Below, in pieces: positions 1 to 4,508 of a stretch of DNA of 6,741 nt; the first letter of the stretch is position 1; each line of letters starts with the position of its first letter. Origin of the DNA: Clostridia bacterium (GTDB taxonomy: Bacteria > Bacillota > Clostridia > Oscillospirales > Acutalibacteraceae); contig CAAGHT010000166.1 in NCBI GenBank assembly GCA_900769775.1, positions 1-6,741 of the forward strand. Reading direction: 5' to 3'. A program made the translations under genes and the position numbers. A model generated the notes under the pieces. The model saw only the letters and a program-made list of their open reading frames with translations. It was not told the origin of the DNA and searched no databases.

Positions 1-903
1 AACGGTTGTTGCAACACCGTCACCCATAAGGCTTCTGTGGAGACCGGGGTCCTTAATGAAGTTCTTGCCAACGGTAGCGCCGATAGCAGAGATATCGCCG
101 ATATGCTCCATCATGGTAGCAAGAGCGATAGGCATAATTCCGATGATTGCGCCGATGATAAGACCGGTTTTGCTCCAATCAACGCCAAGAATGGTAGCTT
201 CTGCCTGGAAGGGAAGTCCAATCCAAGCTGCTTCCTTAACTGCGGTAAAGTCGATTGCCCAGCCTGCAACACCGCAAAGGTTACCTACGATGATAGCAAC
301 GAGGTATGAACCAACAACGCCGAGAAGGATAGGAATAATCTTTAACATTCCCTTGCCCCAGATGTTGAATACAACAACGATTGCAAGCGCGATAAGAGCG
401 AGAGGCCAGTTAGCAGCGCAGTTGTTAACTGCAGAGCCCGAAAGTCCAAGACCGATAGCAATAATGATAGGGCCTGTAACAACAGGAGGGAAGAAGCGCA
501 TAACCTTTGTAATGCCGACAAGCTTAATAACAAGGGCTAAAACAAGATAAACAAGGCCTGCACAAGCAACACCGAGGCAAGCGTAAGGAAGGAGTTCCTT
601 CTGTGTCATACCGTCTGCACCTGCTGCAGGAGCTACTGCAGCGTAGCCGCCGAGGAATGCAAAGGAAGAACCAAGGAATGCAGGAACCTTAAACTTTGTA
701 AATACATGGAAAAGTAAGGTTCCGAGACCTGCCATAAGAAGGGTGGTAGCTACATCAAGGCCTGTGAGAAGCGGAACTAATACGGTTGCTCCAAACATAG
801 CGAACATATGCTGGAAGCCTAAAATCAACATTCTCGGAATGCCGAGTTTTCTGGCATCATAGATGCCTTCGTCGCCAATGACGACTTTTTCTTTTTTACT
901 CAT
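1..903 (-). CDS. uraA: Uracil permease (NCS2/UraA family uracil:H+ symporter), 3' end missing
   Basis: This gene encodes an inner-membrane proton symporter that imports uracil for salvage. I translated the minus strand from the ATG at 903-901, giving 301 codons open to the window edge; family members are about 430 residues, so roughly the last third is missing. The N-terminus (MSKKEKVVIGDEGIYDARKLG) leads into QHMFAMFGATVLVPLLTGLD at residues 31-50, the typical NCS2 first helix. The family signature MMEHIGD (264-270) followed by VGKNFIKDPGLHRSLMGDG (278-296) matches UraA/PyrP rather than the purine branch. Glu266 corresponds to the substrate-binding Glu241 of E. coli UraA; Asp270 occupies the place of its His245. 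A GGGGGA ribosome binding site precedes the start. The gene lies 61 bp downstream of pyrR on the same strand with no terminator between, so it should share the PyrR-controlled transcript. Confidence 0.94.
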   Translation of the reverse strand, partial: MSKKEKVVIGDEGIYDARKLGIPRMLILGFQHMFAMFGATVLVPLLTGLDVATTLLMAGLGTLLFHVFTKFKVPAFLGSSFAFLGGYAAVAPAAGADGMTQKELLPYACLGVACAGLVYLVLALVIKLVGITKVMRFFPPVVTGPIIIAIGLGLSGSAVNNCAANWPLALIALAIVVVFNIWGKGMLKIIPILLGVVGSYLVAIIVGNLCGVAGWAIDFTAVKEAAWIGLPFQAEATILGVDWSKTGLIIGAIIGIMPIALATMMEHIGDISAIGATVGKNFIKDPGLHRSLMGDGVATTV

Positions 904-936
904 TTTTATTTCCCCCAAAAATTTTTATATTCACGG

Positions 937-957
937 CCTATACATATTATATATAGG
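937..957 (-). other. Small AT-rich hairpin in the pyrR-uraA gap
   Basis: CCTATA and TATAGG arms form a short, AT-rich stem, extendable by a G-U pair, between the pyrR stop and the uraA ribosome binding site. It lacks a following T-run on the minus strand, so it does not look like a terminator. It could affect mRNA processing or stability, but no function is shown. Confidence 0.3.
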
Positions 958-964
958 TCGAAAA

Positions 965-1501
965 TTACACTTCATAAAGAGCGACGGTAACCTCTTTTGT
1001 TTCGCTGTCTGCGGAGACTACCACCTTTTCACTGCGGGAGGTCGGGATATTCTTTCCAACAAAGTCACCGCGTATAGGAAGCTCTCTATGTCCGCGGTCA
1101 ACAAGGACTGCAAGCTGAATTGCGGCAGGTCTGCCGAAGGAAATCAGCGCCTCCATAGCTGCTCTTGCCGTTCTGCCGGTATAGAGCACGTCATCTACCA
1201 TAATAACCTTTTTTCCGGTTACATCAAAGGGAACATCCGAGGTATTTATCTCAGGCACGGGGATATCACTTCGGTCATCGCGGTGGGATACCGTATCAAT
1301 TACCCCGACAGGAACCTTGACACCCTCGATTGATAATATATTATCGGCAAGGAGCTTTGCGATAGGAACTCCGCCCCTTTTAATGCCTGCAAAACAGATA
1401 TCGGCGCTTCCGCCGTTTCGCTCGAGTATTTCGTGGGCAATTCTTTTGAGGGCGCGGGCAGATGCCGCCGAGTCCATTATCTCCGCCTTGAGCTTTGCCA
1501 T
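965..1501 (-). CDS. pyrR: Bifunctional pyr operon attenuation protein / uracil phosphoribosyltransferase PyrR
   Basis: PyrR binds pyr leader RNA when UMP or UTP is high and promotes transcription termination; it also makes UMP from uracil and PRPP. The 178-residue protein matches the usual family length of about 180. The PRPP-binding loop is VIMVDDVLYTGRT at residues 99-111. GIKRGG (39-44) and LVDRGHRELPI with DFVGKNIPTS (133-155) are also family signatures. I chose the ATG at 1501 because GGAGG (1513-1509) sits 7 nt upstream. An upstream in-frame ATG at 1582 would add 27 residues encoded through the attenuator hairpin and has no family counterpart. The gene is first in an operon with uraA, and its leader carries a PyrR-binding hairpin and an intrinsic terminator, so it is probably autoregulated. 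Confidence 0.96.
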   Translation of the reverse strand: MAKLKAEIMDSAASARALKRIAHEILERNGGSADICFAGIKRGGVPIAKLLADNILSIEGVKVPVGVIDTVSHRDDRSDIPVPEINTSDVPFDVTGKKVIMVDDVLYTGRTARAAMEALISFGRPAAIQLAVLVDRGHRELPIRGDFVGKNIPTSRSEKVVVSADSETKEVTVALYEV

Positions 1502-1513
1502 TCGTCCGCCTCC

Positions 1514-1548
1514 AAAATAAAAAGATCCAGCTCTTTTGGCAGGATCTT
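1514..1548 (-). terminator. pyrR leader attenuator (intrinsic terminator)
   Basis: On the minus strand, AAGATCC (1548-1542) pairs perfectly with GGATCTT (1528-1522). After a U-U mismatch there is a further GC/GC pair. The stem is followed directly by TTTTATTTT-type tail sequence (1524-1514). It lies between the promoter and the pyrR ribosome binding site, as expected for a conditional terminator. Its 5' arm can alternatively pair with an upstream segment (1618-1607), forming an antiterminator. Confidence 0.88.
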
Positions 1549-1606
1549 CAAAAAATGCGCAGGGTTGTAATAAAACACCCACTATCGGTTATATAATATA
1601 TGTGTA

Positions 1607-1643
1607 GAAGATCTTGCCGTATCTCTGTACTGTTATTAAAGAT
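1607..1643 (-). promoter_or_regulatory. PyrR-binding loop (anti-antiterminator) overlapping the antiterminator 5' arm
   Basis: The leader RNA has the PyrR-site layout. A lower stem AUCUU (1643-1639) pairs with AAGAU (1615-1611). UUUAAUAACA-type sequence follows, then an upper stem GUA (1630-1628) with UAC (1621-1619) closing the hexaloop CAGAGA (1627-1622), which fits the CNGNGA loop of the known consensus ARUCCNGNGAGGYU. The upper-stem bases differ from the consensus but remain paired. The 3' part, GGCAAGAUCUUC (1618-1607), complements GAAGAUCCUGCC (1549-1538) at 11 of 12 positions. Binding loop and antiterminator are therefore mutually exclusive: PyrR with UMP would hold the loop and allow termination. 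This is inference from the known Bacillus mechanism. Confidence 0.85.
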
Positions 1644-1654
1644 TCATCCCGATT

Positions 1655-1683
1655 ATAATACCATATTATATTGTGTTTGTAAA
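1655..1683 (-). promoter_or_regulatory. Promoter of the pyrR-uraA operon
   Basis: On the minus strand, TTTACA (1683-1678) is separated by exactly 17 bp from TATTAT (1660-1655). An overlapping TATAAT is 3 bp further on, but with a 20-bp spacer. Transcription would start near 1648, just before the PyrR-binding hairpin, giving a leader of about 147 nt. Confidence 0.75.
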
Positions 1684-1696
1684 GCAGAAAATACTA

Positions 1697-1745
1697 TTTT
1701 CACCCCAATATATGCCGTTTTCACCCATAAATTAGGCATTTCACC
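1697..1745. repeat. Three phased TTTCACC direct repeats upstream of the pyrR promoter
   Basis: TTTCACC occurs at 1698-1704, 1719-1725 and 1739-1745, spaced 21 and 20 bp, about two helical turns apart. Two copies are preceded by similar GCCG or GGCA bases. Relative to the predicted pyrR start near 1648 the CACC cores are around -53, -74 and -94 on the opposite strand, a plausible activator position. The binding protein is unknown to me. Confidence 0.4.
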
Positions 1746-1763
1746 ACATTTCGAGGTCTTAAT

Positions 1764-1781
1764 TTCGTGCAAATGCACAAA
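1764..1781. promoter_or_regulatory. Candidate operator, imperfect GTGCA palindrome
   Basis: GTGCA and TGCAC arms (1767-1771 and 1774-1778) are separated by AA and flanked by TTC and AAA. The site resembles the larger palindrome at 1848-1868, sharing TT(T/C)GTGCA and TGCACAAA halves. The two centres are about 85 bp apart, close to eight helical turns. I infer a second, weaker binding site for the same regulator. Confidence 0.35.
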
Positions 1782-1810
1782 AAAATCTCCCAAAAAAAGC
1801 CAAAAATAAA

Positions 1811-1826
1811 GTTACAAACCTGTAAC
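1811..1826. repeat. GTTACA/TGTAAC inverted repeat
   Basis: Perfect 6-bp arms enclose AACC. U-rich sequence follows on both strands, so it could act as a weak bidirectional terminator. No gene ends here on either strand, so an operator or an insulating role between the divergent promoters is equally likely. Confidence 0.35.
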
Positions 1827-1847
1827 CTTTTGTTATATTTTTGTTTT

Positions 1848-1868
1848 ATTTGTGCAAGTTGCACAAAT
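1848..1868. promoter_or_regulatory. 21-bp palindrome, candidate operator of the 3D-domain gene
   Basis: Ten-base arms, containing TTTGTGCAA and TTGCACAAA, mirror each other around a single central G at 1858. The site ends 18 bp upstream of the -35 box at 1887. The odd-length, two-fold symmetry is typical of a site for a dimeric helix-turn-helix regulator. I do not recognise the regulator. Confidence 0.5.
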
Positions 1869-1886
1869 TAGGGGGTGTCTTCTCGT

Positions 1887-1915
1887 TTGACATTGTCAAT
1901 CTGTGTGAGTATAAT
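1887..1915 (+). promoter_or_regulatory. Strong sigma-A-type promoter of the 3D-domain gene
   Basis: TTGACA (1887-1892) and TATAAT (1910-1915) are perfect consensus boxes with a 17-bp spacer. The start site would be near 1922, giving a leader of about 65 nt. Confidence 0.88.
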
Positions 1916-1946
1916 ACCCGAGGACTAAAAAATCTTACCTACTAAA

Positions 1947-1967
1947 GGTGTGCCTAACGGCATTACC
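1947..1967 (+). other. Leader hairpin before the 3D-domain gene
   Basis: GGTGTGCC and GGCATTACC pair around a TAAC loop, with one G-U pair and one bulged U. The hairpin ends about 10 nt before the GGAG ribosome binding site (1977-1980). It may stabilise the mRNA or tune translation. I see no match to the ydaO/c-di-AMP riboswitch that precedes some cell-wall hydrolase genes. Confidence 0.4.
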
Positions 1968-1987
1968 ATATAAAAAGGAGTTTTTGA

Positions 1988-3064
1988 ATGTTAGAAAAAA
2001 TGAAGTTGCTTGCGGCTGACTTTTACAAAAAAGCATCTACTGTAATCTCTTCAAATTTAATAAAGGGTGTTTCCCTGCTTCTCGCTTTTACTCTTATGGC
2101 AGCGCTCATTATCTGCGCTTCTCATACCGTAAGAGTTACCGACGGAAAGGACACCTATGTTGTTACCTCTGTTGTTGATAACGCAGAAACCATTGCACAG
2201 AAGGTTGCTAAATCTCCCGACTATGAGATTACAAGCTGTGACAAAAATCTTTACAGCACCGATGTTACTATTACCTATAATATAGTGCTTACCGTTACTA
2301 TGGGAAGCCACACCGAAAGCTATGAGGTTAAGTCGGGCGTGCTCGGCGATGTGCTTTTAGCCCTCGGAATTATGGTTGATGATTACGACATCGTTTACCC
2401 CTCTATTGATACAGTTGTCGTAGAAGACACCTATGTTGATATTGTAAATGTTGAGTATAAGACCGAAGATTTTATTGAGAGCATCCCCTATGGTCAGTCG
2501 GTTGAATTCTCCGACCAGTATTACACAACCCAGAAAAAGGTTGTTGCAGGTGTGCCCGGTCAGAAGAATGTTACCTATTCGGTAATGTATATTAACGGCG
2601 TCCCCACCTCTAAGACCGCTTTAAGCGAAGAGGTTATCAGTGAGCCCACCGACGAGAAGACCTATATCGGTACTGTTGCTCCCACCCACGCCAACACCTA
2701 TGACGGAACTATTTCTACTTTAAAGGTTCCCGATGACCTTGAGCTCGATGTTAACGGTATCCCCGTAAACTATAAAAAGGTTAAGACCCTTCACGCTACT
2801 GCTTATACCCATACCGGCAGCCGCTGCTCGACACTTGTTTGGCCTCAGCCCGGCTATGTTGCAGTAGACCCCAAGAAGATTCCCTATGGTACCAGAATGT
2901 ACATCGTATCAGCCGATGGAAAATACGTTTACGGCTATGCTATCGCAGCAGACACCGGTGGATTTATCTATGACGGCAGAACTGATATGGACCTCTTCCT
3001 CGACACTGAAACGCAGTGCCGCAACTTCGGAAGAAGAAATATTACAGTATATTTCCTTGACTAA
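1988..3064 (+). CDS. Membrane-anchored cell-wall protein with DUF348, G5 and 3D domains (YabE-like)
   Basis: The 358-residue protein has a short cytoplasmic N-terminus, one transmembrane or signal-anchor segment at about 27-44, and an extracellular remainder. About 47-160 looks like two DUF348 repeats (the second includes VLGDVLLALGIMVDDYDIV). Residues 163-228 form a G5 domain (VVAGVPGQKNVTYSVMYING). Residues 268-358 are a 3D domain, a double-psi beta-barrel related to lytic transglycosylase MltA. Its conserved aspartates appear as AVDP (Asp294), AADTGG (Asp322) and MDLF (Asp335). By family, this is a peptidoglycan-remodelling enzyme of the YabE/RpfB/stationary-phase survival type; catalysis is inferred. 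Two cysteines, 280 and 344, lie in the 3D domain. The start has GGAG 7 nt upstream. The gene is monocistronic, with a strong promoter and a terminator. Confidence 0.9.
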   Translation: MLEKMKLLAADFYKKASTVISSNLIKGVSLLLAFTLMAALIICASHTVRVTDGKDTYVVTSVVDNAETIAQKVAKSPDYEITSCDKNLYSTDVTITYNIVLTVTMGSHTESYEVKSGVLGDVLLALGIMVDDYDIVYPSIDTVVVEDTYVDIVNVEYKTEDFIESIPYGQSVEFSDQYYTTQKKVVAGVPGQKNVTYSVMYINGVPTSKTALSEEVISEPTDEKTYIGTVAPTHANTYDGTISTLKVPDDLELDVNGIPVNYKKVKTLHATAYTHTGSRCSTLVWPQPGYVAVDPKKIPYGTRMYIVSADGKYVYGYAIAADTGGFIYDGRTDMDLFLDTETQCRNFGRRNITVYFLD

Positions 3065-3067
3065 CTA

Positions 3068-3095
3068 AAAAGCACTCCGATTGGAGTGCTTTTTT
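3068..3095 (+). terminator. Intrinsic terminator of the 3D-domain gene
   Basis: AAAAGCACTCC (3068-3078) pairs with GGAGTGCTTTT (3083-3093) around GATT, followed by further T residues. It begins 3 nt after the stop codon. Confidence 0.93.
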
Positions 3096-3096
3096 A

Positions 3097-3258
3097 ATGC
3101 AGAATTCAGAATGCAGAATGCAGAATTATGGTGTGCCTTCGGCACGAATTATAAATAGCGTCGCAGACACATTAACCCATCGTAAGATGGATTTCATCCG
3201 TCGTGGCGGATTTCATTGCGGCTTTGCCGCCCCCTTTTCCCTTTCCCTTGCAAAACAA
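3097..3258. repeat. Hairpin-rich non-coding repeat region
   Basis: Several repeat types are packed into about 160 bp between two terminators. GCAGAAT-type heptamers recur at 3099-3126. GTGCC/GGCAC form a hairpin with a TTC loop (3133-3145). CATC-GTAA-GATG (3178-3189) and GATG-GATTT-CATC (3186-3198) are alternative hairpins. GGATTTCAT is repeated directly (3189-3197, 3208-3216). GCGGC/GCCGC (3218-3230) form another hairpin. A pyrimidine tract follows (3230-3248). The pattern looks like a dispersed intergenic (REP-like) element. A 68-codon open frame across it has repeat-derived composition and no ribosome binding site, since its start overlaps the terminator. Confidence 0.55.
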
Positions 3259-3288
3259 AAAGCCGTCGCTCGTTTGAGCGACGGCTTT
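3251..3288 (-). terminator. Terminator of the rpsF-ssb-rpsR operon (probably bidirectional)
   Basis: AAAGCCGTCGCTC (3259-3271) and GAGCGACGGCTTT (3276-3288) form a perfect 13-bp stem with a four-base loop. On the minus strand the tail continues as TTGTTTTG. The stem begins 11 nt after the rpsR stop codon. The plus-strand tail is shorter but T-rich (TTTAGTTTT), so it may also stop readthrough from the left. Confidence 0.93.
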
Positions 3289-3299
3289 AGTTTTGCTTA

Positions 3300-3539
3300 T
3301 TAGTCGTTTACGTAAGGAAGAAGAGCTACCTGACGTGCGCGCTTGATAGCAGAAGTGAGAGCTCTCTGATGAGCTGCACAGGTGCCGGTTGCACGACGGG
3401 GAAGAATCTTTGCACGCTCAGAGATGAACTTGCGAAGACGAGCTACGTCCTTGTAATCGATGACCTCAACACGGTCAACGCAGAAGTGGCAAACCTTCTT
3501 ATGGGGCTTTCTGCGCATAGGTCTATCCATTTTCTCCAT
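3300..3539 (-). CDS. rpsR: 30S ribosomal protein bS18
   Basis: S18 is a small-subunit protein that pairs with S6 and binds the central domain of 16S rRNA. The 79-residue length is normal. Family sequence is clear: PHKKVCHFC near the N-terminus, YKDVARLRKFISERAKILPRRATGTCAAHQRALTSAIKRARQVALLPY through the rest. Cys17, Cys20, Cys54 and His57 make this a cysteine-containing, probably zinc-binding form. AGGAGG lies 10 nt before the chosen ATG; Met4 is a less likely start. It is the last gene of the rpsF-ssb-rpsR operon, 63 bp after ssb. Confidence 0.97.
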   Translation of the reverse strand: MEKMDRPMRRKPHKKVCHFCVDRVEVIDYKDVARLRKFISERAKILPRRATGTCAAHQRALTSAIKRARQVALLPYVND

Positions 3540-3577
3540 GGTTTTAACGCCTCCTATTAAAAATTAGGGCATATACA

Positions 3578-3593
3578 AAGTGATTGCTCACTT
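3578..3593 (-). other. Hairpin in the ssb-rpsR gap
   Basis: AAGTGA and TCACTT pair around a four-base loop, 9 nt after the ssb stop codon. No T-run follows immediately, so it is not an obvious terminator. It may mark an mRNA processing or stability element that adjusts S18 relative to SSB. Confidence 0.3.
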
Positions 3594-3602
3594 AAAGTTA
3601 AA

Positions 3603-4028
3603 TTAGAACGGTAAATCGTCATCGGCCCCGCCCGAGAGGTCGGTGAATTCGGCTGCGCCTGCATTTGAGAAGCCGGGCTGAGCGTCTGCGGGAGCTGCTG
3701 CTCCGTCACGCTTAGACTCGACAAACTGAACGTTGTTTGCAACTACCTCAAAAGCTGTGCGGTTTTTACCGGTTTCCTTGTCGACATAACGACGGGTCTG
3801 AATAGAGCCCTCGATGCCGATCATACTTCCCTTCTGGAAGTACTTTGTTACGAACTCAGCAGTCTGGCGCCAGGCAACGATATTGATAAAATCAGCCTCT
3901 GCCTGCTCGCCTGCCTTATAACGGCGGGATACTGCTATGGAGAAGGTTGTTACCGGGATGTTGCTCGGTGTATAGCGAAGCTCCGGATCTGCGGTAAGTC
4001 TTCCTGTGAGAACAACAAGGTTAAACAT
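3603..4028 (-). CDS. ssb: Single-stranded DNA-binding protein SSB
   Basis: SSB coats single-stranded DNA during replication, repair and recombination and recruits partner proteins. The 141-residue protein begins MFNLVVLTGRLTADPELRYTPSNIPV, the typical start of the OB fold, which runs to about residue 105 (FINIVAWRQTAEFV, GSMIGIEGSIQTRRY). An Ala/Gly/Pro-rich flexible linker (about 107-134) leads to the acidic tip DDDLPF, the standard partner-binding tail. GGAG lies 8 nt before the ATG. Its place between rpsF and rpsR, 21 bp after rpsF, is the conserved bacterial arrangement and marks it as the housekeeping SSB rather than a phage or plasmid copy. Confidence 0.98.
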   Translation of the reverse strand: MFNLVVLTGRLTADPELRYTPSNIPVTTFSIAVSRRYKAGEQAEADFINIVAWRQTAEFVTKYFQKGSMIGIEGSIQTRRYVDKETGKNRTAFEVVANNVQFVESKRDGAAAPADAQPGFSNAGAAEFTDLSGGADDDLPF

Positions 4029-4049
4029 ATTTTTTTCTCCTTCGTTTTA

Positions 4050-4331
4050 TTACTTTCTGGTGGTCATTACGCGAAGAACGCCTTCGGTAATTCCTGCTAC
4101 ACGCTCAAGCTCTGCGGGGAACTCGGGAGCGCTTTCAAAGGTAGTGAAAACATAGTAGCCTTCAGCTTCGTCGTTGATAAGATAAGCAAGCTTACGCTTA
4201 CCCCAATCATCAACGTTAACGACGGTACCGTTTTCAGCAATAAGGGTAGCGAACTTCTCTTTGAGCTCGTTAACCTTCTCTTCGCCTTCAACTACAGAGT
4301 AGATAAGGCAAGCCTCGTACTTATTAGTCAT
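4050..4331 (-). CDS. rpsF: 30S ribosomal protein bS6
   Basis: S6 dimerises with S18 in the platform of the 30S subunit. The chosen start (ATG at 4331-4329) gives 93 residues beginning MTNKYEACLIYSV, a normal S6 N-terminus. AAGGAGG lies 9 nt upstream. An in-frame ATG at 4355 would add eight residues encoded through the ribosome binding site and is rejected. Family sequence includes VDDWGKRKLAYLINDEAEGYYVFTTF and the C-terminal ITEGVLRVMTTRK. It is first in the rpsF-ssb-rpsR operon and has its own promoter and a short structured leader that may take part in S6:S18 feedback, as known in other bacteria. Confidence 0.97.
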   Translation of the reverse strand: MTNKYEACLIYSVVEGEEKVNELKEKFATLIAENGTVVNVDDWGKRKLAYLINDEAEGYYVFTTFESAPEFPAELERVAGITEGVLRVMTTRK

Positions 4332-4358
4332 TTCGTTGCACCTCCTTCTGGACATTTG

Positions 4359-4388
4359 GCCCTACATCTTTTGTATAGAGCAAGGGGC
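4359..4388 (-). promoter_or_regulatory. Structured rpsF leader, possible S6:S18 autoregulatory site
   Basis: In the RNA, GCC (4388-4386) pairs with GGC (4361-4359). An inner stem CUAUA/UGUAG (4378-4374 with 4366-4362) has a CAAAAGA loop, leaving a one-sided C/U-rich bulge (4385-4379). Autoregulation of rpsF by the S6:S18 pair binding a bulged leader hairpin is known in many bacteria. I do not see the CCG bulge described for that motif, so the assignment is tentative. Confidence 0.35.
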
Positions 4389-4417
4389 TAAAGATAATAA
4401 ATTTCATTAGCTATAAA

Positions 4418-4446
4418 ATTATAACAAAAAAGTTTCATAAAGTCAA
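4418..4446 (-). promoter_or_regulatory. Promoter of the rpsF-ssb-rpsR operon
   Basis: On the minus strand TTGACT (4446-4441) and TATAAT (4423-4418) are separated by 17 bp, a near-consensus sigma-A promoter fitting a highly expressed ribosomal operon. The start would be near 4411, giving a leader of about 80 nt. Confidence 0.88.
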
Positions 4447-4459
4447 CTGTTTTTTATTA

Positions 4460-4488
4460 TTGAAAAAATAAGAAATTAATGTTATACT
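4460..4488 (+). promoter_or_regulatory. Promoter of coaX
   Basis: TTGAAA (4460-4465) and TATACT (4483-4488) are separated by 17 bp. The start would be near 4495, leaving only about 14 nt of leader containing the GGAG ribosome binding site (4498-4501). The -35 box is back-to-back with that of the rpsF promoter, with 13 bp between them. Confidence 0.75.
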
Positions 4489-4508
4489 AATCACAAAGGA
4501 GTGGTATT

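Larger units (their letters stand above)
1684..1886. other. Divergent intergenic region between pyrR and the 3D-domain gene promoters
   Basis: I see no convincing gene here. It holds three TTTCACC direct repeats (1698-1704, 1719-1725, 1739-1745), an imperfect GTGCA/TGCAC palindrome (1764-1781), a GTTACA/TGTAAC inverted repeat (1811-1826) and a 21-bp near-perfect palindrome (1848-1868). The sequence is A/T-rich with poly-A and poly-T tracts. A 69-codon open frame at 1600-1809 crosses the pyrR promoter and leader and is not supported as a gene. Confidence 0.6.

Noticed and set aside
37..550. Plus-strand open frames over the left end
   Set aside because: They are antisense shadows of the clear uraA reading frame on the minus strand and have unnatural compositions.
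1502..1582. Upstream in-frame start for pyrR
   Set aside because: It would translate the attenuator hairpin and adds 27 residues not seen in PyrR; the GGAGG before 1501 fits the shorter start.
1600..1809. 69-codon plus-strand open frame
   Set aside because: It overlaps the pyrR promoter and leader, lacks a ribosome binding site and has no recognisable domain.
1811..1826. Intrinsic terminator at GTTACA/TGTAAC
   Set aside because: The stem is only 6 bp and A/T-rich, and no gene ends beside it on either strand; kept only as an inverted repeat.
1922..1987. c-di-AMP (ydaO) riboswitch before the 3D-domain gene
   Set aside because: The leader is only about 65 nt and shows none of the motif's conserved segments.
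3097..3127. CRISPR-like short repeats
   Set aside because: Units are about 7 bp, contiguous and without spacers; no cas genes are present.
3097..3303. 68-codon plus-strand open frame
   Set aside because: It is built from GCAGAAT repeats and hairpins, overlaps two terminators and its start has no ribosome binding site.
4332..4355. Upstream start for rpsF
   Set aside because: This start would put the AAGGAGG ribosome binding site inside the coding sequence; the ATG at 4331 has normal spacing and S6-like sequence.
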